The position numbers and the translations under genes were made by a program. 64,000 nucleotides of DNA from Pseudomonas farris (GTDB taxonomy: Bacteria; Pseudomonadota; Gammaproteobacteria; Pseudomonadales; Pseudomonadaceae). Location of the stretch: the NCBI RefSeq assembly GCF_019145235.1, contig NZ_JAHSTV010000001.1:651573-715572 (forward strand), read 5' to 3'. A model generated the notes under the pieces. It saw nothing but the letters and a program-made list of their open reading frames with translations. It ran no database searches and was not told the DNA's origin. Positions 7,807 through 21,045 of this stretch are shown one piece after another; positions within the stretch are counted from its first letter, which is position 1, and each line of letters begins with the position of its first letter.

Positions 7807-9300
7807 ATGAGTGTGAGCAGTGCGAAATCTCAACATCCGATCCGTTCGACACGATCGGAGCGGCTTCTGGTTCTCGGCAGTTTGTTGTTGGTGATTGCGA
7901 TACTCAGCATCGTGACCTTTCTGCTGATCCGTGAACGCGCCAATGCCGAATTGTCCGCTGCTCGCGCCGCCAACAATATCGTGCAATTGATCGACGCCGA
8001 CGTGCTGCGCAATGTCGAACTCTATGATGTGTCCCTGCTGGGTTTGATCGCTGCCTCCCAGCGAGAAGACCTCAAGAGCGTTTCTCCAGCCATTCGCCAT
8101 CTGGCCTATTTCGACCGCGCCACCGCCGCGCCGTACAAGGGCAACATTTTGTTGCTCGACAACAAGGGCGATGTGATCGCCGACTCGGCCTCGGTGGAGC
8201 CCAGGCAGGGTAACTATGCCGATCGCGAATACTTTCAGTCTCACGTGAATAACCCAGACCCGGGCATGTTCATCAGTCCCCCCTTCCGAGCCAGGTCGCC
8301 CGAACAGGATTGGCGGATCAGTTTCAGCCGACGGGTGAACGGCTCCCAGGGTGAGTTCCTGGGCGTGGCCGAAGCTGCCATGCGGTTGAGTTACTTCGAT
8401 CAGTTGTTCAACAGCTTGAACATCGGTCGTGATAGCACGGTCAATCTGATCAGCAAGGATGGGACTCTTCTGGCTCAGCAACCACGCCTTGCCGAAGAGC
8501 TGATCGGCAAGAACTTCAGTAACCGCCCCAATTTCCAGCGCATCGTCAAAGAAGGCAACGGCAGCTTCACAAGCATGTCCGATCGATACCAGGCCAAGCG
8601 TTTGTACACCTTCTCCAAGGTCGGGAACTTGCCGTTGATCGTCATCGTTGCGCTCTCGAGCGAGGAAGTCTTTGCGGCCTGGAAGCGCACTGCGGTGGTG
8701 GTCAGCTTTGCGACCATTGCCCTCTGCGTGAGCCTGTTGTGGTTGACCTGGTTGCTCTGCCGGGAATTGCGTCGGCGCCAAAGTGCCGAGCAGGAATTGG
8801 CGCAACTGGCCGCCACCGATCCCCTGACCGGTCTGGCCAACCGTCGAAGCCTGGATCAGGCCCTGCGCCATGAATGGTTCCGCGCCCAACGCTCCGGTCT
8901 GCCACTGTCGTTGTTGATGATTGATGTCGATCACTTCAAGGCGTTCAACGATCGCCATGGCCACCAAGGCGGCGACGATGCCTTGCGCTGGGTGGCCAAG
9001 GTGATCAGCACTCATGTTCGACGGCCCGCGGACCTGGTCGCCCGTTACGGTGGCGAGGAGTTTTCGGTGATCCTGGCTGAAACCGACAGCGCCGGCGCGC
9101 AACAGATTGCCGACAACATCCGCGCAGCGGTGGAGCAGTTGCCGTTGGTGGGGAGTGATACGTCGCCGATTACTGTCAGTATTGGTATCAGCACTTGGAC
9201 GACGGCGTCCGACATCAGCTTGGAGCAGTTGCTGTTTGCGGCGGACAAGGCGCTGTATCAGGCCAAGGAAAGTGGGCGGAATCGGGTGGTTGCCGACTGA
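7807..9300 (+). CDS. membrane diguanylate cyclase with CACHE-type sensor
   Basis: The protein has 497 residues: TM1 (about 20-42), a periplasmic double-CACHE-like sensor domain of roughly 250 residues, TM2 (about 298-320) and a cytoplasmic GGDEF domain. The active-site motif is GGEEF (415-419), preceded by the c-di-GMP feedback I-site RPAD (406-409). DPLTGLANRR and MIDVDHFKAFND are intact. It should therefore make c-di-GMP in response to an external ligand and be product-inhibited. No EAL domain is present. It is a single-gene unit with a terminator before it and REPs after it. Confidence 0.92.
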   Translation: MSVSSAKSQHPIRSTRSERLLVLGSLLLVIAILSIVTFLLIRERANAELSAARAANNIVQLIDADVLRNVELYDVSLLGLIAASQREDLKSVSPAIRHLAYFDRATAAPYKGNILLLDNKGDVIADSASVEPRQGNYADREYFQSHVNNPDPGMFISPPFRARSPEQDWRISFSRRVNGSQGEFLGVAEAAMRLSYFDQLFNSLNIGRDSTVNLISKDGTLLAQQPRLAEELIGKNFSNRPNFQRIVKEGNGSFTSMSDRYQAKRLYTFSKVGNLPLIVIVALSSEEVFAAWKRTAVVVSFATIALCVSLLWLTWLLCRELRRRQSAEQELAQLAATDPLTGLANRRSLDQALRHEWFRAQRSGLPLSLLMIDVDHFKAFNDRHGHQGGDDALRWVAKVISTHVRRPADLVARYGGEEFSVILAETDSAGAQQIADNIRAAVEQLPLVGSDTSPITVSIGISTWTTASDISLEQLLFAADKALYQAKESGRNRVVAD

Positions 9301-9326
9301 CCATTTGTAGTGGATCTACTGGCCTC

Positions 9327-9391
9327 TTCGCGAGCAAGCCCGCTCCCACATGGGTACGCGGTCTACTGTGGGAGCGGGCTTGCTCGCGAAG
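9327..9391. repeat. REP doublet
   Basis: TTCGCGAGCAAGCCCGCTCC and its inverted copy are separated by only about 13 bases, between the diguanylate cyclase and lpxC genes. Confidence 0.85.
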
Positions 9392-9424
9392 GGGTCAGCC
9401 CAGACGCCACAAAAAACCGGATCA

Positions 9425-9456
9425 TAAAAAAAGGCCACCCGAAGGTAGCCTTTAAA
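9425..9456 (-). terminator. terminator of lpxC and the dcw cluster
   Basis: Read on the minus strand, AAAGGCTACC-TTCG-GGTGGCCTTT forms a UUCG-capped stem followed by TTTTTTT. It lies about 20 bases past the lpxC stop. Confidence 0.85.
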
Positions 9457-9475
9457 AACTAGAGAGGTTTTTTGC

Positions 9476-10423
<948 letters not shown>

Positions 10424-10499
10424 TCAACAAAGGCTGGCGATGATAGCAGACCAGACCTTTGCTGAACACCAATCACCCTAATACCCCTGATACATTTCA

Positions 10500-11693
10500 T
10501 CAATCGGCCTGACGACGCAGGAAAGCCGGGATGTCCAGGTAGTCCAGGTCATCTTGCGGGTTCATCTTCGCGGCAGTCGCAGCACCGGCCTGAGCCTGGT
10601 TGCGCATGACGGTCGGACGGTCCAGGTCACGGTAGTTCACCGCAGGCTGTTCCTGACGAACAGGGGCTTGTTGTTGTGGCTGGGAAGCCATCGAGGTGTG
10701 AACGGTATTGTCGATGACCTTCACAGGCTTCTCGATTTTAGCGCCTAAACCGGTGGCAACAACAGTCACGTGCAGCTCGTCGCGCATGTCCGGATCGATA
10801 ACGGTACCGACCTTGACCATCGCGTGCTCGGAAGCGAAGGCTTCAATGATGCTACCCACGTCGGAGTACTCACCCAGGGACAGGTCAGGACCGGCGGTGA
10901 TGTTCACCAGGATGCCGCGTGCGCCTTGCAGGTTCACGTCTTCGAGCAACGGGTTGCGAATGGCCGCTTCGGTGGCCTCGCGTGCACGGTTCGGACCGCT
11001 GGCGCAGCCAGTGCCCATCATCGCCATGCCCATTTCGCTCATCACGGTACGCACGTCGGCAAAGTCGACGTTGATCATGCCCGGACGCTTGATGATGTCG
11101 GAGATACCGCGAACGGCACCGGCCAGTACATCGTCGGCCTTGGCGAAAGCCGACAGCAGGCTCGCGTCTTTACCGAGGATGGTCAGCAGCTTCTCGTTGG
11201 GAATGGTGATCAACGAGTCGACGCTTTCAGACAGCAGACGAATACCTTCGTCGGCGATCTGCATACGCTTGCGACCTTCGAACGGGAACGGGCGGGTCAC
11301 CACCGCAACGGTGAGGATCCCCATTTCCTTGGCCACTTCGGCAATGATCGGCGCAGCACCGGTACCGGTACCACCGCCCATGCCGGTTGTGATGAACACC
11401 ATATTGGTGCCCTGCAGGACTTCGGCAATGCGCTCGCGGTCTTCGAGAGCGGCCTGACGACCTACTTCAGGGTTGGCGCCGGCGCCCAGGCCTTTGGTCA
11501 CGCCGGTGCCCAGTTGCAGGATGGTCCGCGCGCCGATACTTTTCAGCGCTTGGGCATCAGTGTTGGCGCAGATGAATTCAACGCCTTCAATGTTGCTCTT
11601 GACCATGTGATTGACAGCGTTGCCGCCGCCACCGCCAACACCGATAACTTTAATTACCGGGCTTGCGGGGATGTTGTCTACGAGTTCGAACAT
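10500..11693 (-). CDS. ftsZ: cell division protein FtsZ
   Basis: This 397-residue tubulin-like GTPase polymerises into the Z ring. The tubulin signature GGGTGTG is at 106-112, the T7 catalytic loop (NVDFADVRTVMSEMG) is intact, and a variable linker leads to the conserved C-terminal peptide DYLDIPAFLRRQAD that binds FtsA and ZipA. It lies 67 bases downstream of ftsA, the usual Pseudomonas order. Confidence 0.98.
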   Translation of the reverse strand: MFELVDNIPASPVIKVIGVGGGGGNAVNHMVKSNIEGVEFICANTDAQALKSIGARTILQLGTGVTKGLGAGANPEVGRQAALEDRERIAEVLQGTNMVFITTGMGGGTGTGAAPIIAEVAKEMGILTVAVVTRPFPFEGRKRMQIADEGIRLLSESVDSLITIPNEKLLTILGKDASLLSAFAKADDVLAGAVRGISDIIKRPGMINVDFADVRTVMSEMGMAMMGTGCASGPNRAREATEAAIRNPLLEDVNLQGARGILVNITAGPDLSLGEYSDVGSIIEAFASEHAMVKVGTVIDPDMRDELHVTVVATGLGAKIEKPVKVIDNTVHTSMASQPQQQAPVRQEQPAVNYRDLDRPTVMRNQAQAGAATAAKMNPQDDLDYLDIPAFLRRQAD

Positions 11694-11760
11694 TTTCCCT
11701 CTCCTTACATTCTCTAGTTTTTTCGCCTACTGCTGTTTGAAGCGGTGTTGCGGTAAAGCT

Positions 11761-13020
11761 TTAGAAATTGCCTTGTACCCAGCTCTTGAAGCGATCGAGC
11801 AAGGCGACTTTCGGTTCGTCATTGCTGTAGCTGTCGCGGCTGCCGATGCCCGAGAACGAAATCCCGTCGGACTGCTTCTGCAGGCCGTACATCAACAGGC
11901 CAACGCCGGTGGAATAAATCGGGTTGCGGACCACGTCGTCCAGGCCCTTGACGCCATGCGGCACGCCCAGGCGAACCGGCATGTGGAAGATCTCTTCGGC
12001 CAGTTCCACCGCGCCTTCCATCTTCGACGTACCGCCGGTCAGCACGATGCCGGCCGGGATCAGGTCTTCGTAGCCACTGCGACGCAGTTCGGCCTGGATC
12101 AGGGTGAACAGCTCGTCGTAACGCGGCTCGACCACTTCGGCCAGGGCCTGACGGGACAGCTCGCGCGGTGGACGGTCGCCGACGCTCGGCACCTTGATGG
12201 TTTCACCGGCACCGGCCAGTTTGGCCAGGGCGCAGGCGTAGCGAATCTTGATTTCTTCGGCGTACTGGGTCGGGGTGCGCAGCGCCATGGCGATGTCGTT
12301 GGTCACCTGATCGCCCGCAATCGGGATCACCGCGGTGTGACGGATCGCGCCTTCGGTGAAGATCGCGATGTCGGTGGTACCGCCGCCGATGTCCACCAGG
12401 CAAACGCCCAGCTCTTTCTCGTCGTCGGTCAGGACCGAGTAGGCCGAGGCCAGTTGCTCGAGAATGATGTCGTCGATTTCCAGACCGCAGCGGCGCACGC
12501 ATTTTTCAATGTTCTGTGCGGCGTTGACGGCGCAGGTGACCACGTGAACCTTGGCTTCCAGACGCACGCCCGACATGCCCAACGGCTCGCGAACGCCTTC
12601 CTGGTTATCGATCACGTAATCCTGCGGCAGGGTGTGCAGCACACGCTGGTCAGCCGGGATCGCCACAGCCTGGGCAGCGTCGAGAACGCGCTCAAGGTCG
12701 GCGGAGCTGACTTCGCGATCACGAATCGCCACGATGCCGTGGGAATTCAGGCTGCGGATGTGATTGCCGGCCACGCCGACGAACGCCGAGTGGATCCGGC
12801 AACCGGCCATCAGCTGCGCTTCTTCGATCGCGCGCTGGATCGACTGGACGGTGGACTCGATGTTCACCACCACGCCTTTTTTCAGGCCGCGGGACGGATG
12901 AGTACCAATCCCGACGATTTCGAGCGTGCCGTCGTCCGAGACCTCGCCTACCAGCGCCACCACCTTGGAGGTGCCGATATCGAGACCGACGATCATTTTG
13001 CCGCTTTGCACGTTTGCCAT
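11761..13020 (-). CDS. ftsA: cell division protein FtsA
   Basis: This 419-residue actin-like ATPase anchors FtsZ to the inner membrane. The N-terminal phosphate loop (VGLDIGTSKVVALVG), phosphate-2 motif (LVDIGGGTTDIAIF) and adenosine motif (GIVLTGGTSKMEG) are present. The C-terminal amphipathic membrane-targeting helix (LLDRFKSWVQGNF) is clear. It follows ftsQ after 15 bases. Confidence 0.98.
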   Translation of the reverse strand: MANVQSGKMIVGLDIGTSKVVALVGEVSDDGTLEIVGIGTHPSRGLKKGVVVNIESTVQSIQRAIEEAQLMAGCRIHSAFVGVAGNHIRSLNSHGIVAIRDREVSSADLERVLDAAQAVAIPADQRVLHTLPQDYVIDNQEGVREPLGMSGVRLEAKVHVVTCAVNAAQNIEKCVRRCGLEIDDIILEQLASAYSVLTDDEKELGVCLVDIGGGTTDIAIFTEGAIRHTAVIPIAGDQVTNDIAMALRTPTQYAEEIKIRYACALAKLAGAGETIKVPSVGDRPPRELSRQALAEVVEPRYDELFTLIQAELRRSGYEDLIPAGIVLTGGTSKMEGAVELAEEIFHMPVRLGVPHGVKGLDDVVRNPIYSTGVGLLMYGLQKQSDGISFSGIGSRDSYSNDEPKVALLDRFKSWVQGNF

Positions 13021-13035
13021 GGGTCCTGCCTCTTC

Positions 13036-13902
13036 TTAATTCTTCGCGACAGCGGGTTGGGCTGTCGTGGGCGCTACAGGTTCCCGCCAGCCAACAGCGA
13101 GGCCGTTGGCGTAGCGCAGATCGATGCGCGCAATGTTCGTAATCTGCTCTTTGAGCGTCTTGTCATAGATGGCAATGAAGCGGCGCATCTTTTCCACCAG
13201 CTTGCCGCGTCCCAGCAGCAGTTCGATTCCCGGGCCCGCGCTGCCGGCGCCGGTGGTCAGGAACCAACTGCCTCGTTCACGCAGTTCCAGGCGTGCAATC
13301 GAGAAGCCCAATGGCCTGAGCATCTGGCTCAGCACCTGGTATTGCTGCATCACTTGCTGCTGGGCCCGCTGTGGGCCGAACAGCTGTGGCAAATGTTCGT
13401 AGTTCGCCAGCTCACGCGGGGTGAACGCCTGCCCCTGGTTGTTCAACAGCGATTCGTCGCCCCAACGGGCCACCGGCAGCTGTTCTTCCAGACGAATCAC
13501 TACTTGATCCGGCCATACCCTGCGCACTTCGGCGTGGGCAATCCATGGCATCGTTTCAAGCTCGGTACGCATACTCTCCAGGTCGATGGTGAAGAAGCTC
13601 GACGCCACGTAGGGGGCGATTCGCTGCTGCACCGCTTGCTGGCTGATGTAACTCAAGTCGCCCTGCACCGCGACCTTGGTGATCGGCCGGTCGGCGTACG
13701 GCAGCAAACGCTGTGCGCCTTCATAAGTGCCGAACCCCAACGCAACCAGCAGCACGGGCCAGAACAGGCTTTTCAGAAAACCAAAGTTGGCTTTCGGCAG
13801 GCGCGCGGACATCGGCTCTTTGGCAACCATTCGGCTGGCACCCCGCGGCACCGGCTTGCGGCCGGGTGCGGAGGGCTGATGACGTAGCTGAGCGCCTTGC
13901 AT
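13036..13902 (-). CDS. ftsQ: cell division protein FtsQ
   Basis: This 288-residue bitopic inner-membrane protein connects the cytoplasmic division ring with FtsB and FtsL. It has a basic cytoplasmic N-terminus, one TM helix (about [16 protein letters not shown]), a POTRA domain starting [14 protein letters not shown], and the FtsQ/DivIB C-terminal domain. The start at [11 protein letters not shown] was chosen because the frame upstream of it overlaps ddlB. The gap to ddlB is 4 bases. Confidence 0.95.
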   Translation of the reverse strand: MQGAQLRHQPSAPGRKPVPRGASRMVAKEPMSARLPKANFGFLKSLFWPVLLVALGFGTYEGAQRLLPYADRPITKVAVQGDLSYISQQAVQQRIAPYVASSFFTIDLESMRTELETMPWIAHAEVRRVWPDQVVIRLEEQLPVARWGDESLLNNQGQAFTPRELANYEHLPQLFGPQRAQQQVMQQYQVLSQMLRPLGFSIARLELRERGSWFLTTGAGSAGPGIELLLGRGKLVEKMRRFIAIYDKTLKEQITNIARIDLRYANGLAVGWREPVAPTTAQPAVAKN

Positions 13903-13906
13903 GGTC

Positions 13907-16336
<2,430 letters not shown>

Positions 16337-16344
<8 letters not shown>

Positions 16345-17407
16345 GGGCCACCTCCAGGCAGGTATCGACCACGTTACGAGTGGCATCGGGTTTGGCCAGG
16401 CGGCGTGCCGCGGTGGCCATGTCGTTGAGTCGTTGCGGTTGCATCAAGACCTCTGTCAGGCGAGCGGCAAGATCCGCCGCGCCAGTCGTTCTTTGCGGCA
16501 TCAGGAAGGCAGCGCCTTCACGGGCCAAATAATCGGCGTTGCGGGTCTGGTGATCGTCGATCGCGTGGGGCAAAGGCACCAGCATCGAGGGCAGACCGGC
16601 AGCCGCCAGTTCACTGATGGTCAATGCGCCTGCGCGGCACACCACCAGGTCGGCCCAGCCATAGGCTTGGGCCATGTCTTTGATGAAAGGCTGCACTTGC
16701 GCCTCGACGCCAGCTGCGCGATAGCGCTCTGCAGTCACTTCATCGTGGTTTTTGCCGGCCTGATGAAACACGTCCGGGCGCAGGTCGGGGGCGACTTGCG
16801 ACAGGGCTTCAGGCAGCAACTTGTTCAACGGCTCTGCGCCCAGGCTTCCGCCCAGGATCAGCAAACGCGCCTTGCGACCGGCCAGGGCAGGTCGCGGTGT
16901 TTCGAGGAACAGCTCGGTGCGCACCGGGTTACCGGTGGTGCGACGGCTGCTCGACAGGGTAAAGGTGTCAGGGAACGCTTCACAGACTCGGGCGGCCAAC
17001 GGCACCAGCAACCGATTGGCGGTACCTGCCACAGCGTTCTGCTCATGAACAATCACTGGCACGCCGGCCAGTTTGGCTGCAACGCCGCCGGGGCCGGTCA
17101 CGTAACCACCGAAGCCGACCACACACACCGGCCGCAACTGACGAATAATCGCCCGCGCCTGCCAGATCGACTTGAGCAACATGAACGGTGCCTTGAGCAG
17201 GGACAATTTGCCCTTGCCGCGCAAACCGCTGGCGTTGATCCGATGCAATTCAAGACCGGCCGCCGGCACCAGATCGTTTTCGATCCCGCGCGGCGTGCCG
17301 AGCCAGTGCACGGTATAACCGCGGGCCTGGAACTCTCGAGCACAGGCCAGCGCCGGGAACACGTGGCCCCCAGTGCCGCCAGCCATGATCAATACGTTAG
17401 CGCCCAT
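16337..17407 (-). CDS. murG: UDP-GlcNAc:lipid I N-acetylglucosaminyltransferase
   Basis: This 356-residue peripheral GT28 glycosyltransferase makes lipid II at the inner leaflet. It has the glycine-rich N-terminal motif [14 protein letters not shown], the second G loop ([16 protein letters not shown]) and the sugar-nucleotide site [13 protein letters not shown]. The start MGANVL overlaps ftsW by 11 bases. Confidence 0.97.
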
Positions 17408-18614
17408 GGTTCGGCTCCTCGGCGAAGTCGCTCTCATGGAACTCCATCTCTTCACTGCCCAAGTGGGTTCGACTCTCCCACTCGATGCGCAGCAACAAGC
17501 CAAGACAGGCACAGCAGATCACCAACGAACTGCCGCCATAACTGAGGAATGGCAGGGTCAGACCCTTGGTTGGCAGCAGGCCGACGTTCACCCCGATGTT
17601 GATCAGGAACTGACCAATCCACAGGAACGACAAGCCGTACGCGATGTAGGCGGCGAAAAATTGCTTAGCCTTCTCCGCCCAATAACCGATGTACATGCCA
17701 CGAATACAGACAAAGACGAACAGCGCTACGGTGCACAAAGAACCCACAGCACCCAGCTCTTCGGCCAGGACCGAGAACACGAAGTCAGTGTGGGCTTCCG
17801 GCAGGTAGAACTGTTTCTGCACGCTGTTGCCCAGGCCAACGCCCAGCCATTCGCCGCGACCGAAAGCGATCAAGGCTTGAGACAACTGATAGCCAGCGCC
17901 GAACTGGTCGGCCCACGGATCCGCAAAGTTGGTCAGTCGCGCCATTCGATACGGCTGCATTTGAATCAACAACACCACCGCACCGACAGCCAGGACGACC
18001 ATCAAGGAAAAACGGAACAGCCCGACCCCGCCGAGGAACAGCATCGCCGCCGCAGCCCCCATCATCACGACGGTGGCACCGAAGTCCGGTTCCATCAGCA
18101 ACAGACCCGCCATCGGCAGCAGAACGATGAACGGCTTGAAGAAGCCCATCCAGCTTTCACGCACTTCTTTCTGGCGACGCACCAGATAACCGGCGAGGTA
18201 GATCACCACGAATACCTTGGCGATCTCGGAAGGCTGGACGTTGAAGAAACTGAAGCCGATCCAGCGCATCGAACCGTTCACTTCACGACCGATCCCGGGG
18301 ATTATCACCAGCACCAGCAAACCGAACGCACCAATCAGCATCAGCCAGCCCAGGCGTTGCCAGGTAGCGATCGGAATCATCATGGTAACGATGCAGGCAC
18401 CAAGGCCCAGCACCACGTAGATAAGGTGGCGAATCATGTAATACAGGGCACTGCCCGACTGCACCGCCGCCACTTCGGTCGATGCCGACGCAATCATCAC
18501 CAGCCCCAGGCCCAACAGCGCCAGGCAACCGGCGAGCATCGGGAAGTCGAGGTCGATGCCGCGCCCGGTGATGATCGGCGACGGATACGGCTTGATGATA
18601 TTCAGGAGGCTCAT
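17397..18614 (-). CDS. ftsW: peptidoglycan glycosyltransferase FtsW
   Basis: This 405-residue SEDS-family polytopic protein polymerises septal glycan strands with FtsI. It has about ten TM helices and the SEDS motifs (KVFVVIYLAGYLVRR, TDFVFSVLAEELG and TKGLTLPFLSYGGSS). The start MSLLNIIKPYPSP forms an ATGA overlap with the murD stop; a longer frame exists upstream but lies inside murD. Confidence 0.96.
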   Translation of the reverse strand: MSLLNIIKPYPSPIITGRGIDLDFPMLAGCLALLGLGLVMIASASTEVAAVQSGSALYYMIRHLIYVVLGLGACIVTMMIPIATWQRLGWLMLIGAFGLLVLVIIPGIGREVNGSMRWIGFSFFNVQPSEIAKVFVVIYLAGYLVRRQKEVRESWMGFFKPFIVLLPMAGLLLMEPDFGATVVMMGAAAAMLFLGGVGLFRFSLMVVLAVGAVVLLIQMQPYRMARLTNFADPWADQFGAGYQLSQALIAFGRGEWLGVGLGNSVQKQFYLPEAHTDFVFSVLAEELGAVGSLCTVALFVFVCIRGMYIGYWAEKAKQFFAAYIAYGLSFLWIGQFLINIGVNVGLLPTKGLTLPFLSYGGSSLVICCACLGLLLRIEWESRTHLGSEEMEFHESDFAEEPNHGR

Positions 18615-19957
18615 GCCAAGTCCTCCACCGCGCGGACGAACTGGTGACCGCGATCTTCGTAGTTCTTGAACATGTCGAAACTGGCGCAGGCCGGCGACAG
18701 CAGCACCGCGTCGCCCGGTTCGGCGATGGCGCGGCATTGCGCGACAGCTTCGTCCAGCGAGTTGACGCGAATCAGTGGTACGCCATCGCCGATGGCCTGG
18801 GCGATCAACTCGGAATCCCGGCCCATCAGCACCACGGCACGGCAGTTGGCCGCGACCGGATCACGCAGGTCCTTGAACTCGGCACCCTTGCCATCGCCAC
18901 CGGCGATCAGCACGAGTTTGCCGTCGATGTCTGCCCCCAGGCCTTCGATGGCGGCCAGTGCGGCGCCGACGTTAGTGGCTTTGGAATCGTTGTAGTAGCT
19001 CACGCCGTTCAGGTCGCGAACCCATTGGCAGCGATGCTCGAGGCCGGCGAAGGTGCGCAGGCTCGAGAGCATGGCGTCGAACGGCAGCCCCACGGCGTGG
19101 CCCAGCGCCAAGGCCGCCAGGGCGTTGGACTGGTTATGCGCGCCACGAATTTTCAACTCGCGCACTGGCATCAGGTTCTGGAATTCGAAGGCTAGGTATT
19201 TCTCGCCATTCTCTTCCCGGATACCAAAGGCCTTGAAGTCGGGTTTGCTCAAACCGAAGGTCCAGCACGGTTGGCCTTCGCCCATCAGCGGACGGCTCAG
19301 GGCGTCCTGACGGTTGACCACAAATTGCTTGGCGCCCCGGAAGATCCGGTGCTTGGCCAAGTGATAAGCCGGCAGACCGCTGTAGCGGTCCATGTGGTCT
19401 TCGCTGATGTTGAGCACGGTTGCCACTTCGGCGCCGAGGTGATCGGTGGTTTCGAGCTGGAAGCTCGACAGTTCCATCACGTACAGCTCGACATCGTCGC
19501 TGAGCAAGTCCAGCGCCGGCGTACCGAGGTTGCCGCCGACGGCAACACGTTTGCCGGCCGCAGCCGCCATTTCGCCGACCAGGGTGGTGACAGTGCTTTT
19601 GGCGTTGGAACCGCTGATGGCGACAATCGGCGCCTTCGCGTTACGCGCGAACAGCTCGATGTCGCCGGACAACTTCACGCCACGGGCGGCGGCAGCCTGC
19701 AGGGCCGGGGTCGCCAGCGCCAGGCCGGGGCTCACGTAGAGCTCGTCGGCACGGCACAGGAATTCGACATCCAGCTCGCCACAACGCACTTCCACGTGCG
19801 GATAGTCACGCTTGAGCGTGGCCAGTTCCGGTGGATTTTCCCGCGTATCGGCGACAGCAAACGACACGCCCCGGTTCGCCAGGAAGCGAACCAGGGACAT
19901 GCCGCTCTTGCCGAGGCCGACAACGATGCGGAAGTGGTCAGAAGCGATCAGAGACAC
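18611..19957 (-). CDS. murD: UDP-N-acetylmuramoyl-L-alanine--D-glutamate ligase
   Basis: This 448-residue Mur ligase adds D-glutamate. It has RIVVGLGKSGMSLVRFL at the UDP site, the P-loop GSNAKSTVTTLV, MELSSFQLE, and the YNDSKATNVGA motif. It is separated from mraY by 5 bases. Confidence 0.97.
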   Translation of the reverse strand: MSLIASDHFRIVVGLGKSGMSLVRFLANRGVSFAVADTRENPPELATLKRDYPHVEVRCGELDVEFLCRADELYVSPGLALATPALQAAAARGVKLSGDIELFARNAKAPIVAISGSNAKSTVTTLVGEMAAAAGKRVAVGGNLGTPALDLLSDDVELYVMELSSFQLETTDHLGAEVATVLNISEDHMDRYSGLPAYHLAKHRIFRGAKQFVVNRQDALSRPLMGEGQPCWTFGLSKPDFKAFGIREENGEKYLAFEFQNLMPVRELKIRGAHNQSNALAALALGHAVGLPFDAMLSSLRTFAGLEHRCQWVRDLNGVSYYNDSKATNVGAALAAIEGLGADIDGKLVLIAGGDGKGAEFKDLRDPVAANCRAVVLMGRDSELIAQAIGDGVPLIRVNSLDEAVAQCRAIAEPGDAVLLSPACASFDMFKNYEDRGHQFVRAVEDLA

Positions 19958-19962
19958 TCGTT

Positions 19963-21045
19963 CTACCTCAGCTTCAGGGTGGCAAGGCCGACCAGTACCA
20001 GAATCACGGTGATGATCCAGAAACGGACGATCACACGCGGCTCGGGCCAGCCCTTGAGTTCAAAGTGGTGGTGTATCGGTGCCATGCGGAATACACGGCG
20101 ACCGGTCAACTTAAAGGAGGCAACCTGGATGACAACCGACAGGGTCTCCATCACGAACACGCCGCCCATGATGAACAGGACGATTTCCTGACGGACGATC
20201 ACCGCGATGGTGCCCAAGGCCGCGCCCAGCGCCAGTGCGCCGACGTCGCCCATGAATACTTGGGCCGGATAGGTGTTGAACCAGAGGAACCCCAGGCCCG
20301 CGCCGATCAGCGCGCCGCAGAACACGATCAACTCACCCGCGCCCGGTACGTAAGGAATCAGCAGGTATTCAGCGAACTTCACGTTACCCGACAGGTAGCA
20401 GAAGATCCCCAAGCCGCCGCCGACCATCACGGTAGGCATGATCGCCAGACCGTCGAGGCCATCGGTCAGGTTGACCGCGTTGCTCGAGCCGACAATCACG
20501 AAATAGGTCAGGACGATGAAGCCCGCGCCCAGCGGAATGCTGTAGTCCTTGAGCATCGGCAGGATCAGGGTGGTTTCTACCGGCGTCGCGGCAGTCATAT
20601 AAAGGAAGATCGCCGCGCCCAGGCCGAACACCGACTGCCAGAAATACTTCCAGCGGCTCGGAAGGCCGCGGGAGTTTTTCTCGATGACTTTGCGGTAATC
20701 GTCGACCCAGCCGATGGCGCCGAACAGCAGGGTCACCAACAACACGACCCAAACGTAACGGTTGGCCAGGTCAGCCCAGAGCAAGGTGCTAACGCCGATG
20801 GACGAAAGAATCAGCGCACCGCCCATGGTCGGGGTGCCGGATTTGGACAGGTGCGATTGCGGGCCGTCGTTACGAACGGATTGACCGATCTGACGGTTCT
20901 GCAAGGTGCGGATCATCCACGGGCCATAGCACAGCGACAAGACCAGCGCAGTCAGCACACCGAGAATCCCGCGCAGGGTCAGGTACTGAAAGACCGCGAA
21001 GCCTTTGTAGAACTGTTGCAGATACTCCGCTAGCAGCAGCAGCAT
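19963..21045 (-). CDS. mraY: phospho-N-acetylmuramoyl-pentapeptide-transferase
   Basis: This 360-residue enzyme with ten TM helices makes lipid I from UDP-MurNAc-pentapeptide and undecaprenyl phosphate. The signatures [19 protein letters not shown] and [13 protein letters not shown] are all intact, as is the [13 protein letters not shown] loop. The start MLLLLAEYL gives exactly the E. coli length, and its ATG shares one base with the murF stop. Confidence 0.98.
   Translation of the reverse strand: MLLLLAEYLQQFYKGFAVFQYLTLRGILGVLTALVLSLCYGPWMIRTLQNRQIGQSVRNDGPQSHLSKSGTPTMGGALILSSIGVSTLLWADLANRYVWVVLLVTLLFGAIGWVDDYRKVIEKNSRGLPSRWKYFWQSVFGLGAAIFLYMTAATPVETTLILPMLKDYSIPLGAGFIVLTYFVIVGSSNAVNLTDGLDGLAIMPTVMVGGGLGIFCYLSGNVKFAEYLLIPYVPGAGELIVFCGALIGAGLGFLWFNTYPAQVFMGDVGALALGAALGTIAVIVRQEIVLFIMGGVFVMETLSVVIQVASFKLTGRRVFRMAPIHHHFELKGWPEPRVIVRFWIITVILVLVGLATLKLR

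Noticed and set aside
601..9391. Possible CRISPR array from repeated palindromes
   Set aside because: Spacing is irregular, copies alternate in orientation and no cas genes are present; they are REP elements.
11611..13887. 758-codon plus-strand open frame opposite ftsZ, ftsA and ftsQ
   Set aside because: It is the antisense shadow of three well-supported genes in a high-GC genome; its product is His- and Gln-rich with no family signature.
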